From G963668655 sp963668655 (GTDB lineage Bacteria; Myxococcota_A; SURF-8), in assembly GCA_963668655.2 (NCBI GenBank), contig CAXXPQ010000005.1:62001-126000 (forward strand): 64,000 nt of DNA. Reading direction: 5' to 3'. Both the position numbers and the translations under genes were made by a program. Below the pieces are notes generated by a model. That model was not told where the DNA came from, ran no database searches, and saw only the letters and a list, made by a program, of their open reading frames with translations. This document shows, piece by piece, positions 50,014-59,011 of the stretch; the first letter of the stretch is position 1; the number at the start of each line of letters is the position of its first letter.

Positions 50014-51064
50014 GCAGAACGTCCCCGATCCGCTCCCACATGGCTTCCTCTCCCTCCAGAATCCGAAGACTGACTTCGACGTAATACAGAGGCAGTTCCG
50101 GCAGGCGGTCGCCGCAGATCCGAACGGAATCCTTTTCCGTGGTGATGAAGCCTTTCGCCCCGATCGAGCGGGCTTCGCGATTCAGCAACTGAATGTCCCG
50201 CGCCTTGTATCGGTAATGATCCGGAAACGCACGATGATCCTTAATCTGAAAGCCCTGTTCTCGAAGCGTCAGATGAAACGATTCCGGATTGCAGATGCCG
50301 CTGAAAGCGTAAAGAGGAATGCTCTCGATCTCCTTGCGATCGATCAGGTTTCCCGTGCGGCATTCGTAGATGCCGGAAGGCTCCAGTCGCGCCGTGACGA
50401 TGGGCGCCTCGGGGCAGAGCGAACGCAGCCAGTCCAAATCGATTTCGTGGCTTCCGTCCACGTTTACGTGGTTTATCAACACGATATCCGCCCGTTTCAG
50501 GGCGTCCATCGGTTCACGTAACGGCCCGGCGGGCAACGGTTTCAGTTCCCTGGGATCCTGCTGTCCGTCCAGGGTAATCATATCGATGTCCCGCTCCAGT
50601 TCCACATGCTGAAAGCCGTCATCGAGAACGAACAGGTCGATGGGACGGCGATCCAGCGCCTTGAGTCCGGCGCTGTACCGGTTCGGCCCGACATGAACGG
50701 AGGTGCTGGGAAGCCGCCGGGCCAGCAGAACCGGTTCGTCTCCGAAAAACAGCGCCGCGCGATCGTCCAACACGCGCGCCGAGGGGAGCGCCTGATAGGA
50801 GCGGGCTCCCTTGCGGCCGTAGCCCCGGCTCAGAATGGCCACCTGGCACCAGCCGGACAGCTTCTGAACGAGATACAAAACGGTGGGCGTTTTTCCCGTC
50901 CCGCCGACCGTGAGATTTCCCACCGACAGAACCGGCCGGGGCAGACGTTTCCTGCGCTTGCGACCTTCTTCATAGGCGCGTCTGCGGGCGCGTGCGGCTT
51001 CCCGATAGATATCGGCCAGGGGGCTCAGCCAGCGTTTGTATTTGTTGTCGCTATTCCATGGCAA
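50003..51064 (-). CDS. lpxK: Tetraacyldisaccharide 4'-kinase
   Basis: A 353-residue LpxK, which phosphorylates the 4' position of the lipid A disaccharide at the inner membrane. The P-loop is in SVGNLTVGGTGKTPTVLYL, followed by AILSRGYGRKG, FGDEPVLLAR, VLDDGFQHVELERD and ITTEKDSVR. It overlaps waaA by 14 bases upstream and the acyltransferase by 11 downstream. Full length. Confidence 0.96.
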   Translation of the reverse strand: MPWNSDNKYKRWLSPLADIYREAARARRRAYEEGRKRRKRLPRPVLSVGNLTVGGTGKTPTVLYLVQKLSGWCQVAILSRGYGRKGARSYQALPSARVLDDRAALFFGDEPVLLARRLPSTSVHVGPNRYSAGLKALDRRPIDLFVLDDGFQHVELERDIDMITLDGQQDPRELKPLPAGPLREPMDALKRADIVLINHVNVDGSHEIDLDWLRSLCPEAPIVTARLEPSGIYECRTGNLIDRKEIESIPLYAFSGICNPESFHLTLREQGFQIKDHRAFPDHYRYKARDIQLLNREARSIGAKGFITTEKDSVRICGDRLPELPLYYVEVSLRILEGEEAMWERIGDVLHAG

Positions 51065-52316
51065 AAGGATCGCCTCCCAGGGCCAGTTTTCTCGCCAGCC
51101 TCGCGTTACGTTCCACCGCCCCCAGTTGCTGGGCGATGCGCTGTTGAACCGCCGTCAACGCTCTCAAAACCTCGTTTCTCTCCTCGATCACCACTCCGGT
51201 GATCCGAACGATATCGCGGGCGTTTTTCACGACGCTCAAGGCTCCGCCGTCGTCCAGAAAACCGACCCAATCCTTCCAGTTTTCATGATGCGGCCCGATC
51301 ATGGCCGGAACGCCGTAAAGGACGGGTTCCAGGGGATTGTGGCCGCCTTTCGGCGTCAGGCTTCCTCCGACAAAGGCGATCGAGGCTCTTCGGAGCCAAT
51401 CGTCCATACGGCCGAAACGATCCTCCACGATCACATCCGCCCAGCGTAGCGCCTCCGGTTCCGCTTCGCCGGCCAGCGCCACGGCGAGCGCACGCCCGGC
51501 TACCGATCTCCGCACATCGGGGACGCGGCGCTGGTGCCGGGGAGCGATGGTCAGGGTCAATTCGGGATAAAGATCTCGCAATCGGAGGAAGGCGTCAAGA
51601 AGAATTTCCTCTTCCCCGTCGTGCGTGGAGATTCCCAGAAGCATGGGCCAGCGTTCGCGTTTTTCTCCGGAACGGATTTTCCCGGCGAGGATATCGATTT
51701 TCATTTCGCCGCTGACCAGCATCCGTTCCAGAGGGACTCCGGCCCGTTGAAGATTCTCCATATCCCGGTCATGCCGCGTGAAATAGGCGGGATGTCGAAG
51801 AAATTCCGTCCACTTGCCTTTCAGCATTTCGAAGGCTCCGGCGCTTCGTTCGCTCATCCTGGCGTTCACGACGACCGTGGGGACGCCGCGTTTGCGGGCC
51901 AGACGAAAAAGATTCGGCCACAGTTCCATTTCCACGCAGACGATCAGGGTGGGTTTGAAATCGTTGAACAGTCTCAGAAGGGCGGGGTAGGAGTCGAAGG
52001 GGAAGCGGCGTTTGGCGCTCCAGACGGATCCAGCCGCTTTCCAGCCGCTTTGCGTGTTCGTGGTCAATAGAAACGAGGGGCCTTCTCCGGAGGTTTCCCG
52101 GTTGGCATACGCGTGGGCGAAAGCCTCCGCCAACCCCACTTCTCCGGCGCTTGCGGCGTGGATCCACACCCTTTGTCGCGCCTCGCCCGTCGTCGGCCGG
52201 ATGCTTTCGGGCCAGAAACGCCTCAAAAGCCCCGGGCGCAGATCGGGTTTCGCCAGGCAATAGGCGGATAACGGCAGCACGCTCAACGTCGATAATATGG
52301 GGTAAAGGCGTTTCAT
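51051..52316 (-). CDS. waaA: 3-deoxy-D-manno-octulosonic acid (Kdo) transferase
   Basis: A 421-residue GT30 enzyme that moves Kdo from CMP-Kdo to the lipid A precursor. Seen: RVWIHAASAGEVGLAEAF with the catalytic Glu, CVEMELWPNLFRLARKRGVP, MLLGISTHDGEEE and FVGGSLTPKGGHNPLEP. The start ATG at 52316 shares ATGA with the stop of the upstream acyltransferase, and an in-frame extension of 65 residues rich in Arg is therefore rejected. One or two Kdo units cannot be decided. Confidence 0.95.
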   Translation of the reverse strand: MKRLYPILSTLSVLPLSAYCLAKPDLRPGLLRRFWPESIRPTTGEARQRVWIHAASAGEVGLAEAFAHAYANRETSGEGPSFLLTTNTQSGWKAAGSVWSAKRRFPFDSYPALLRLFNDFKPTLIVCVEMELWPNLFRLARKRGVPTVVVNARMSERSAGAFEMLKGKWTEFLRHPAYFTRHDRDMENLQRAGVPLERMLVSGEMKIDILAGKIRSGEKRERWPMLLGISTHDGEEEILLDAFLRLRDLYPELTLTIAPRHQRRVPDVRRSVAGRALAVALAGEAEPEALRWADVIVEDRFGRMDDWLRRASIAFVGGSLTPKGGHNPLEPVLYGVPAMIGPHHENWKDWVGFLDDGGALSVVKNARDIVRITGVVIEERNEVLRALTAVQQRIAQQLGAVERNARLARKLALGGDPFAME

Positions 52317-53002
52317 TCTTCGCTTTTTTCCGATTCCTCTCGCGCGTTTTTTCCGGTGTCGGCGTCTTGCAATGCGCCGACGGCGCGCCGGCGCAGGTCG
52401 ATCAATCGTGTTTCGATGCGTTTCCTCTGACGTTCCAGTTCGTCGTCCTCCGCATCGGGATCGATGAATATCGGCTCCGACTCTACCACCACGACCCGCG
52501 TGAACGGCCATGGAATTTCATAGCGATCCCAGGCGTTTTTCAGGATGATGCTTCTTCGAGCAGCCGCCGCGATGGGTATAATACCACCTCCGCTGTCACG
52601 CGCAAGGTGAATGATGCCCGGCTTCACTTTCCCGCGGGGCCCGCGGGAGCCATCCACCGCCAGCGCGGCGTGTTCTCCGTCCAGGACGCGTCCGGTCATT
52701 TCGTAGAGAGCTTCCATGCCGTTTTTTCCGGGCGAGCCCCGTACGAAATGAAATCCCAGCAGGCGCAGGATTTCGGCCTGCAAATCGCCGTCTCGGGACA
52801 AAGACACCATCTGAACCAACGGCCTGGGGGCCGGATAGCCGAAAAGCATCAGTTGATGTCCGTGGAGGAAGGCGTAGAGGACGGGGGTTCCGCTCTCCCG
52901 GGCCAGCAGGCTGTGATGGCGATCGACGAAGCGATAGCGCAATGTCGCCGTCAGGGCGCGTATGAAAAGAAAAGCCAGAAATGCAAGCAATGTCCGCCAC
53001 AT
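52313..53002 (-). CDS. DUF374 lysophospholipid acyltransferase family protein
   Basis: A 229-residue protein with one N-terminal membrane helix and the DUF374 pattern: LHGHQLMLFG, MVSLSRDGDLQAEI and AVDGSRGPRGKVKPGIIHLA, then GGGIIPIAAAA. Members sit in lipid A gene clusters and probably acylate a lipid, but biochemical evidence is thin. The ATG at 53002 has no strong ribosome site. The frame is open 30 codons upstream through the hairpin at 53052-53086. First gene of the lipid A operon, overlapping waaA by 4 bases. Confidence 0.85.
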   Translation of the reverse strand: MWRTLLAFLAFLFIRALTATLRYRFVDRHHSLLARESGTPVLYAFLHGHQLMLFGYPAPRPLVQMVSLSRDGDLQAEILRLLGFHFVRGSPGKNGMEALYEMTGRVLDGEHAALAVDGSRGPRGKVKPGIIHLARDSGGGIIPIAAAARRSIILKNAWDRYEIPWPFTRVVVVESEPIFIDPDAEDDELERQRKRIETRLIDLRRRAVGALQDADTGKNAREESEKSEE

Positions 53003-53051
53003 GGTCAAGAAATCCGTTCCACGGTCGATGTCATTTTCAATGTAACCGCAA

Positions 53052-53086
53052 CGGCCTGCATTTGAAAAGAAATTCCTTGCAGGCCG
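53052..53086. promoter_or_regulatory. Perfect inverted repeat upstream of the lipid A operon
   Basis: CGGCCTGCA at 53052-53060 and TGCAGGCCG at 53078-53086, separated by 17 bases, between the divergent lipid A and GspE-like genes. There is no T-run beside it, so it is not a terminator. It could be an operator or a leader hairpin of either transcript. Confidence 0.4.
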
Positions 53087-53132
53087 CGTCATGGGAGGAT
53101 GCGGAGTGGGGCGTGAAATGAAGGGGATTTCT

Positions 53133-53161
53133 TTGGATCTCGCTCCTTCGTATGTTATATA
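53133..53161 (+). promoter_or_regulatory. Candidate promoter of the GspE/PilB-like gene
   Basis: TTGGAT (53133-53138) and TATATA (53156-53161) with 17-base spacing, each 4 of 6 matches, about 38 bases before the ATG. Confidence 0.3.
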
Positions 53162-53198
53162 TCATGATTAATATCGTCAGGAATTCAGGCAGGTTGTC

Positions 53199-55286
53199 AT
53201 GAGCGAAAAATCACCGAAGGACGGCATCGGCAAACCGGGCGCGGTCCCGCCTCCACTTCGACCGAACAAAAGGCAGGATGCGACCAAAAGCCTGTTGTCC
53301 ACCCTGGCCAGCGAAGTGTTCGACGCTTCGAATCCCGTTTTATCCTCGCCGGACTCGCTGACGGATCTCGATGGCCTGACCATGCTCACCGGCGGAGAGG
53401 CCGTTTTGCCGCCGTCGCCGCCGGAGCCGCCTCCGCTGCCTTCCCTGGAGGACGACGAGCCGGAAAAAATGGAAGCGATAACTCCCGAGACGCGTAAAAT
53501 CGCTCCCGAAAAGGCGGATCGGAAGAAGAAGCCCCTCTTCAAAAAGAAACCCCAGCTCGGCGAAATCCTCATCAGTCATGGGGTAATCAGCAAGGATCAA
53601 CTGGATTACGCCCTGGCCTATCAGAAGGAGCACGCCCGGGACAAGATGCTGGGCGAAGTGCTGATGAGCCTTCAACTGGTGAAGGACGAAAGCTATCCGA
53701 TTCTCATAAACGCCGTGATGGCGCAATTGCAGTCGGACTCGATCAATCTCAACGAAGCCGGGCAGTTCATCGATTTCACCCTGTCCGAAAAATTCCAGCT
53801 TGCGCACTACGAAAAGGAACTGTTTTTCCCATTGCGCATCGTTGAACATCGGGGCATGCGAACCCTGGATGTCTTCATCGACGACGAGGCCGATCTTTTC
53901 AAACTGGACGAACTGGCCGCGATTTTCAGCGTGGCCAAGGTTCGGCCGGTGGGGAAATTCGACAAAGCGCTGCTGAAGAAAATGATCAACAGCATGGAGC
54001 GCACCAAGGCGCAGGAGATCCAGCCGGATCAGTCGGACCGGATCACGGTTCTGGCCAACCCGGACGAAGACACCGTGGATCAGGAAGCGCTGGGTCGCGC
54101 CAGGGACGATAACTACATTTCCCGCATGGCCAATAAAATCATCTTCGACGGCGTGAAGATGGGGGCCTCGGACATTCATATCGAATGGGGCGAGATTCCC
54201 CGCGTCCGCTACCGCATCGACGGCCTGCTTCAGGAGGGAGGCTGGATCAGCACGGAGGATTTCCCGGCCCTGGTTTCCCGCATGAAGATCATGGCCGACC
54301 TGGACATCACGGAACGCCGCGTTCCCCAGGACGGCAATATCCGGCTGGGGATCGAGGGGATGGGGGTCATCGATTTTCGCGTGAACACCCTGCCCGTGGG
54401 CGGAGGCGGAGAAAAAATCGTGCTTCGCATCCTGGACGGCGGCAAATTGCGGGATCTGAGCCTGGATATGATCGGATGGCCCGAAGATATGCTGGAAAGC
54501 TATATCGAGGTGGTCAACAGCACCCAGGGTATGGTGCTGATTACGGGGCCCACCGGAAGCGGAAAATCCACCACGCTGTATTCCTCGCTGTTGTATCTGC
54601 TGGATACCCGGGGAAAGGAACTGAACATCTCCACCGCCGAGGATCCCATCGAATACCGGGTGGAGGGTCTCAACCAGTCTCAGATGAACGAAAAGGCCGG
54701 ATTGACCTTTCCCAAAATCCTGAAAGCCATGCTCCGCCAGGATCCGGACATCATCCTCGTCGGTGAAATCCGTGACCTGGAAACCGGCGGTTTGGCGGTG
54801 AAGGCCGCCCAGACCGGTCACTTCGTGCTTTCCACCCTGCACACCAATACCGCCATTTCCACCATCTCCCGTCTGGTCTACATGGGAATCGAGGATTTCC
54901 TCGTGGCGGATACCGTTCTGGCCATCATGAACCAGCGACTGGGGCGGCGGATCTGCAAGAACTGCGCGGAGGAATACGAACCCTCCGAAAAACTGCTTCG
55001 CATGATTCCGCCGAAAGAGCGCGACGCCTTCACGTTCATCCAGGGGGCGGGGTGCCAGACCTGCAATTACAAAGGCTACAAAGGACGGGTGGGCTATTAC
55101 GAATACCTGCGGATGAACCGAGCCTTGCGCCGTTTGATTCTGAACAAGGCCAGCGAGGAGGAAATCCTTCTTCAGGCTCGGGAGGACGGCTTCCTCACCA
55201 TGCGGGAATTCGGCATAGAAAAAGTCCGCCAGGGAGTCACCACGCTGGAAGAAGTCGGCCACCATACCATCGATCAGTCGTTCTGA
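53199..55286 (+). CDS. GspE/PilB/TadA-family secretion or pilus ATPase
   Basis: A 695-residue ATPase. Residues 1-110 are Pro/Glu-rich and probably disordered. About 112-250 is an MshEN-type N-terminal domain (LGEILISHGVISKDQLDYAL, LGEVLMSLQ). The rest is the motor: ASDIHIEWGEIPRVRYRIDG, Walker A TGPTGSGKSTT near 450, Walker B ILVGEIRD near 520, TGHFVLSTLHTN, and a zinc site CKNC...CQTC. It powers type II secretion or type IV pilus assembly as a cytoplasmic hexamer. No other gsp or pil gene is in the window, so the partner machine is elsewhere. A small outer-membrane protein gene follows after 21 bases. Confidence 0.93.
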   Translation: MSEKSPKDGIGKPGAVPPPLRPNKRQDATKSLLSTLASEVFDASNPVLSSPDSLTDLDGLTMLTGGEAVLPPSPPEPPPLPSLEDDEPEKMEAITPETRKIAPEKADRKKKPLFKKKPQLGEILISHGVISKDQLDYALAYQKEHARDKMLGEVLMSLQLVKDESYPILINAVMAQLQSDSINLNEAGQFIDFTLSEKFQLAHYEKELFFPLRIVEHRGMRTLDVFIDDEADLFKLDELAAIFSVAKVRPVGKFDKALLKKMINSMERTKAQEIQPDQSDRITVLANPDEDTVDQEALGRARDDNYISRMANKIIFDGVKMGASDIHIEWGEIPRVRYRIDGLLQEGGWISTEDFPALVSRMKIMADLDITERRVPQDGNIRLGIEGMGVIDFRVNTLPVGGGGEKIVLRILDGGKLRDLSLDMIGWPEDMLESYIEVVNSTQGMVLITGPTGSGKSTTLYSSLLYLLDTRGKELNISTAEDPIEYRVEGLNQSQMNEKAGLTFPKILKAMLRQDPDIILVGEIRDLETGGLAVKAAQTGHFVLSTLHTNTAISTISRLVYMGIEDFLVADTVLAIMNQRLGRRICKNCAEEYEPSEKLLRMIPPKERDAFTFIQGAGCQTCNYKGYKGRVGYYEYLRMNRALRRLILNKASEEEILLQAREDGFLTMREFGIEKVRQGVTTLEEVGHHTIDQSF

Positions 55287-55307
55287 TTCGAAAAGACACG
55301 AAAGTCA

Positions 55308-55922
55308 TTGATGATTCAATCTCCCAAATCGCATTTGACCGGCCTCATCGTGCCGGTTTGGCTTGCACTGGTCCTGTCGTTTTTAATGGTCGGTTCGGCT
55401 TCCGCCGCCCAGCCGGAACGCGAGGGCATGGTTTTCGGATTGGATCCGGGTCTCGTCCTGATGGATCGGGAAAACGAAGCCTGGCCAAGGCTCTTTCGCT
55501 TGAATCTTCGGTTGGCGTACGGCATCCGCCCGTGGGTGCAGGTCGGGGGAGATATTTCCATCGATCTGCTGATGGATCCCGACGGGCTGGAACATTTCCA
55601 GAGCCCCTTTCTCATTCAACCCATGGTGACTTTCTTTCCCGTCGCCGGTTTCAACATCCGTATGGGGGGCGGTTTCGATCCGCAAGACACCTATCGCTGG
55701 AGCGCGACCGCCGGATTGGGGTACGAGTTTCGCGTGCATCGATACGGCGGATTGGGGTTCGGTCCGGTGTTTACTCAGTATTTTCATACGGATAAACGCC
55801 CCGACTGGCGCGTCTACGGCATCATGCTGCAATTTTCCGCCTACAACCTGAACCGCGACTGGTTCAAGGACGACGAAATGCCCGACCCGGATTACGAGGA
55901 TTTCAGCGGCTCGGACTATTGA
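55308..55922 (+). CDS. Small exported outer-membrane beta-barrel-like protein
   Basis: A 204-residue protein with a cleavable signal ending in SASAA, then alternating hydrophobic strands with Gly turns (RLNLRLAYGIRPWVQVGGDI, FNIRMGGGFDP, SATAGLGYEFRVHRYGGLGF) and a C-terminal acidic tail. The pattern suggests an eight-stranded barrel of OmpA/OmpW type. Function unknown. Two adjacent ATGs are possible. It is 21 bases after the GspE-like gene and its stop overlaps the convergent serine hydrolase stop by 7 bases. Confidence 0.65.
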   Translation: MMIQSPKSHLTGLIVPVWLALVLSFLMVGSASAAQPEREGMVFGLDPGLVLMDRENEAWPRLFRLNLRLAYGIRPWVQVGGDISIDLLMDPDGLEHFQSPFLIQPMVTFFPVAGFNIRMGGGFDPQDTYRWSATAGLGYEFRVHRYGGLGFGPVFTQYFHTDKRPDWRVYGIMLQFSAYNLNRDWFKDDEMPDPDYEDFSGSDY

Positions 55923-57664
55923 CGCGCGTTTTCCTTTATCTTGAACAATCCACGCAACTCGGGGGGAAGCAGGAATCCAGCCGTTCGCTCGTTCAAAAGG
56001 GCGTCCCGGCGGATTTTCTCCAGGTCCAGTATCGGTTTGCGGGGTCGGCTCCGGGTTTCCGCGTCACGCACGCCGACGAAGTAGCGCGTGCGGAAGTATT
56101 CCACCTTCCCCGCGTCATCTCGGATAAACGTCACGGCCATGGGACTGCCGTCGATCTCTGCCATGAAATTGTCCGGCAGGCCGGGTTCGAGCACGGGAGA
56201 ATAGGCGATTTCGTACTGGTCCAAAAGCGGCATTTCCATTTTCAGCGCATTGCCTTCTTTCGTGACATGGATGGGCCCCACGTTGTTGGGATCGCTGTAG
56301 TCGCCCACGAAATCGTCGTAATCGGCGGGATCCACGCTCAGATCCGGCGGGGTGGTGGGCGTCATGGGATCCCGGAGAGAGGTCACGGCGCCGAAGAAAC
56401 TGTCCATGAAATGCGCGCCGCTGGCATTGGCCAGGGCGATATATCCGATCTCCAGTTCCGGCAGGAAAAAAACGACGCTGGAGGTTCCGGGCAGGTGTCC
56501 GTTGTGGAAGACCAGTTTGGTTTTATAGAAATTTTGCCCCAGGTAAAAGCCGTCGTAGACCATCAGGCCGAATCCGTAACCGACGTAATCGAACATCTCC
56601 TTGGTGCTGATCTGGGCGCTTTGCATGGCCTGCCGATATTCCTCCGCCAGGAAATCCGGCTTTCCGACCATCAGAAACTTCACGAACTCCGCCATGTCCA
56701 GCACGGAAGAAAACGCATAGCCGCACGGGCGCGCCCAGTAATTGTCGTAGGCGTCGGGTGGCATGACGGCCTCCACGCCCGGAAAGAAACCGTTGTTGTA
56801 TCCGAAAGCGTAATCCGAATCCGCCAGAACGGCCTGGGGATCGAAAACGGTCCGGTTCATTCCGAGCGGGGCGAATACGTCTTCAAGCATGTAATCGTTG
56901 TAAAATTTACCACCCGCCTTTTCCAGCACCAGCCCGGCCAGCATGAAATTGGGATTGGAATAATTATAGAATCTTCCGGAAGGCGCCATCTGGTAGGCGC
57001 GATCACCGAAATCCCCCGTAAGATAGGTTTCCAGACCTTCGTCCTTGTTGTACGCGGCCTCGCCGTCGATGTCCAGGGTGTCGCTGATTCCCGCGCAGTT
57101 GCTGATTAAATGCCGGATTCGGATCTGAGCGGCCACATAATTGTTGTTGGCCAGGCGAAAACCCGTCACATATTCATCCAAGGCGGCGTCCAGGTTCACG
57201 TTTCCGGCCTCGACCTGTTGGAGCAATCCCGTCGAGGTCAGCATTTTCGTCACGGAAGCCAGGCGGAAAAGCGTCGTGGGGAGAATGGGAGTTTTGTCTT
57301 CGACGTGCTTGTAACCGAATCCCCGGGCGAACGTGACTTCGCCGTTTTCGATCAGCGCCACGGCCACGCCGGGGGCGTTCAATTGACTTTTTTCGGTTTC
57401 GATCCAATCCACGAACTCGGAAAAGCGCGGATCGATGACGTCGCTCTCCATTTCCGATTCCCGCTCGACCTCATCATCCCCGTTCGTCTCGTTGTCGGAA
57501 TCGATCTCCCCGTTGGAATCGTCGTCATCCCCATCGACGAGAATCGGCGGATCGTCGTCGCCGGAAGTATCGCCGTCGATACCGGAATTGTCCGATGCGC
57601 CGCATCCCGGCAGAAGAATCAGAAGGGCAAGAAGCAGGATGAAGGGGTGTTTTTTGAATTTCAT
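55916..57664 (-). CDS. Beta-lactamase-fold serine hydrolase lipoprotein
   Basis: A 582-residue lipoprotein. Lipobox LLPGC with Cys21, then an acidic linker rich in DGD and DDDD to about residue 75. The class C beta-lactamase/DD-peptidase domain follows with SVTK (Ser137, Lys140), YSN (Tyr235, Asn237) and HNG (387-389), so the active site is complete. The last 120 residues form an added lipocalin-like tail (DFVGDYSDPNNVG). Such proteins act as peptidases or esterases in the periplasm or on the surface. The ATG at 57664 has AGAGG about six bases before it. A 186-residue upstream extension of the frame crosses the next gene and is not real. Confidence 0.85.
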   Translation of the reverse strand: MKFKKHPFILLLALLILLPGCGASDNSGIDGDTSGDDDPPILVDGDDDDSNGEIDSDNETNGDDEVERESEMESDVIDPRFSEFVDWIETEKSQLNAPGVAVALIENGEVTFARGFGYKHVEDKTPILPTTLFRLASVTKMLTSTGLLQQVEAGNVNLDAALDEYVTGFRLANNNYVAAQIRIRHLISNCAGISDTLDIDGEAAYNKDEGLETYLTGDFGDRAYQMAPSGRFYNYSNPNFMLAGLVLEKAGGKFYNDYMLEDVFAPLGMNRTVFDPQAVLADSDYAFGYNNGFFPGVEAVMPPDAYDNYWARPCGYAFSSVLDMAEFVKFLMVGKPDFLAEEYRQAMQSAQISTKEMFDYVGYGFGLMVYDGFYLGQNFYKTKLVFHNGHLPGTSSVVFFLPELEIGYIALANASGAHFMDSFFGAVTSLRDPMTPTTPPDLSVDPADYDDFVGDYSDPNNVGPIHVTKEGNALKMEMPLLDQYEIAYSPVLEPGLPDNFMAEIDGSPMAVTFIRDDAGKVEYFRTRYFVGVRDAETRSRPRKPILDLEKIRRDALLNERTAGFLLPPELRGLFKIKENARQ

Positions 57665-57684
57665 CGGATCCTCTCCATCGATGT

Positions 57685-58290
57685 CTACAGGGCCAGCGTC
57701 TGGCCGTAATCTTTCAGATGACCAATCAACTTCCGGATATAGTCGCCATCGGGAGCCCCTTCCGTCTGCGGCAGACGAATGGAGACGCCGCTTCCGCTCT
57801 GGTAGGAGGTCAACATCCAGGTTCCGGAATCCGAGACCCGCAGAATCAGATCGACTCCCTTCAGGCGGGCGTTCTTGGGCAGGCCGTTTTCTTCCGAACC
57901 GGCTTGCATTACCTTGAACTCCTCGAACATACGGGCGTTCTTCATTCCCGTCGCCACGGCTTGAAAAAAGCGTTGCATGATCGCCATGGCGAATCCGACC
58001 CGGCGAGCCTCCTCGGGCGTTCGGATCCTCTTCGGGCCGGCGATCATTTTCTTCATGAAATCCTTGCCGGGCAGCACGAAGACCAGCGAGCGGGACACCA
58101 TCGTCCGGCTTTCCGGAATGGCGCCCTCGATATCCGAATAAAAACGATCCACGTCCGCATAGGCTTTTTCGGCGTTCGGATAGACGTTTCCGTTGAATCG
58201 GAAGGTCAGGCGTTTCTGACATCCGGACGCCTGTAAAACAAGGCCCGAAATCAGGAAGATGAAAAGCAGGCTGAGGATGGGAGAACGCAT
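57685..58290 (-). CDS. Small lipoprotein of unknown function
   Basis: A 201-residue protein with signal sequence and lipobox QASGC, followed by about 175 residues without recognised domain. Hydrophilic with VLPGKDFMKKMIAGPKRIR and a repeated Lys/Arg pattern. I do not recognise it. It lies 20 bases before the serine hydrolase gene and 7 after the DNA glycosylase gene, so it shares their transcript. The start at 58290 is supported by the signal sequence, and the ribosome site is weak (AGGCAAG). Confidence 0.7.
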   Translation of the reverse strand: MRSPILSLLFIFLISGLVLQASGCQKRLTFRFNGNVYPNAEKAYADVDRFYSDIEGAIPESRTMVSRSLVFVLPGKDFMKKMIAGPKRIRTPEEARRVGFAMAIMQRFFQAVATGMKNARMFEEFKVMQAGSEENGLPKNARLKGVDLILRVSDSGTWMLTSYQSGSGVSIRLPQTEGAPDGDYIRKLIGHLKDYGQTLAL

Positions 58291-58297
58291 GTCTTGC

Positions 58298-59002
58298 CTA
58301 TTGTCCGTGTTTCTCTTTTTTTCCTTCAGTGTCCGCCCGGAGCGTTCCGTTGTCAAGCGTTTCTCCCGGGCAGACGGATTGCAGCGGGCATTCCATGCAA
58401 AGCGGTTTGGGGCGGCAGAAATGATGCCCGAGAGCGACGATCTGGGCATGGTAATCGTTGTACAAAGCCACATCTTCGGGAATCGAGCGCATGAACATCC
58501 CTTGCAGTTCCTCGTAACCGGCCTTTGGGTCCGAAAATCCCAGTCGGGAGAAGATTCTTCGGGTATAGGCGTCGATGACGAAAAACGGACGCTCGAAAGC
58601 GTAAAGGAGAATGGAATCGGCCGTTTCCCGCCCGACGCCGTTCACCTCCAGCAGTTTTTCCCGGAACTCCGCGTCTCCCAGAGCCTCGAAATTCTTGCCA
58701 TCGTTTCCGCCATGTCCGGACAGAAAAATCAAAAGATTCCGCAGGCGTCCGGCCTTGACATTGTAATAACCGGCGGGACGGATCAACTCCGCGAGCCGAT
58801 CCGTGGAAAGGGAAAGCAGGCGGTCCCGGTCGATAAGCCCTTCCGCTTTCAGATTCGAAATGGCCTTTTCGACGTTTCCCCAGTTGGTGTTCTGGGTCAG
58901 CACCGCTCCGATACAGATTTCCAGCCGACTGTCGCCCGGCCACCAGTTCCGGTGTCCGAAATGCCTGTAAAGCCGCCGATAGATATCGGAAAGCGAAGTC
59001 AT
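58298..59002 (-). CDS. HhH-GPD DNA glycosylase, endonuclease III-related
   Basis: A 234-residue protein with VLTQNTNWGNVEKAI, the helix-hairpin-helix LLEVNGVGRETADSILLYA, catalytic Asp144 in FFVIDAYTRRIF, and an iron-sulfur loop C-x5-C-x2-C-x5-C at the C-terminal part. The Lys that gives endonuclease III its lyase activity is replaced by Glu126 (GRETADS). This matches MagIII-type 3-methyladenine glycosylases, which remove alkylated bases without cutting the strand. Cytoplasmic repair enzyme. Subfamily call is moderately sure. Confidence 0.87.
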   Translation of the reverse strand: MTSLSDIYRRLYRHFGHRNWWPGDSRLEICIGAVLTQNTNWGNVEKAISNLKAEGLIDRDRLLSLSTDRLAELIRPAGYYNVKAGRLRNLLIFLSGHGGNDGKNFEALGDAEFREKLLEVNGVGRETADSILLYAFERPFFVIDAYTRRIFSRLGFSDPKAGYEELQGMFMRSIPEDVALYNDYHAQIVALGHHFCRPKPLCMECPLQSVCPGETLDNGTLRADTEGKKEKHGQ

Positions 59003-59011
59003 TCCAGACGG

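Noticed and set aside
52317..52511. 65-codon upstream extension of waaA
   Set aside because: Arg-rich and overlaps the upstream acyltransferase. The ATGA overlap at 52313-52316 fixes the start.
53340..55265. Minus-strand open frame of 641 codons opposite the GspE-like gene
   Set aside because: The plus strand encodes a complete ATPase with all motifs. The antisense frame has no recognisable domain.
57665..58222. 186-codon upstream extension of the serine hydrolase frame
   Set aside because: It crosses the small lipoprotein gene, is Arg/Gly-rich and precedes a proper lipoprotein signal at 57664.
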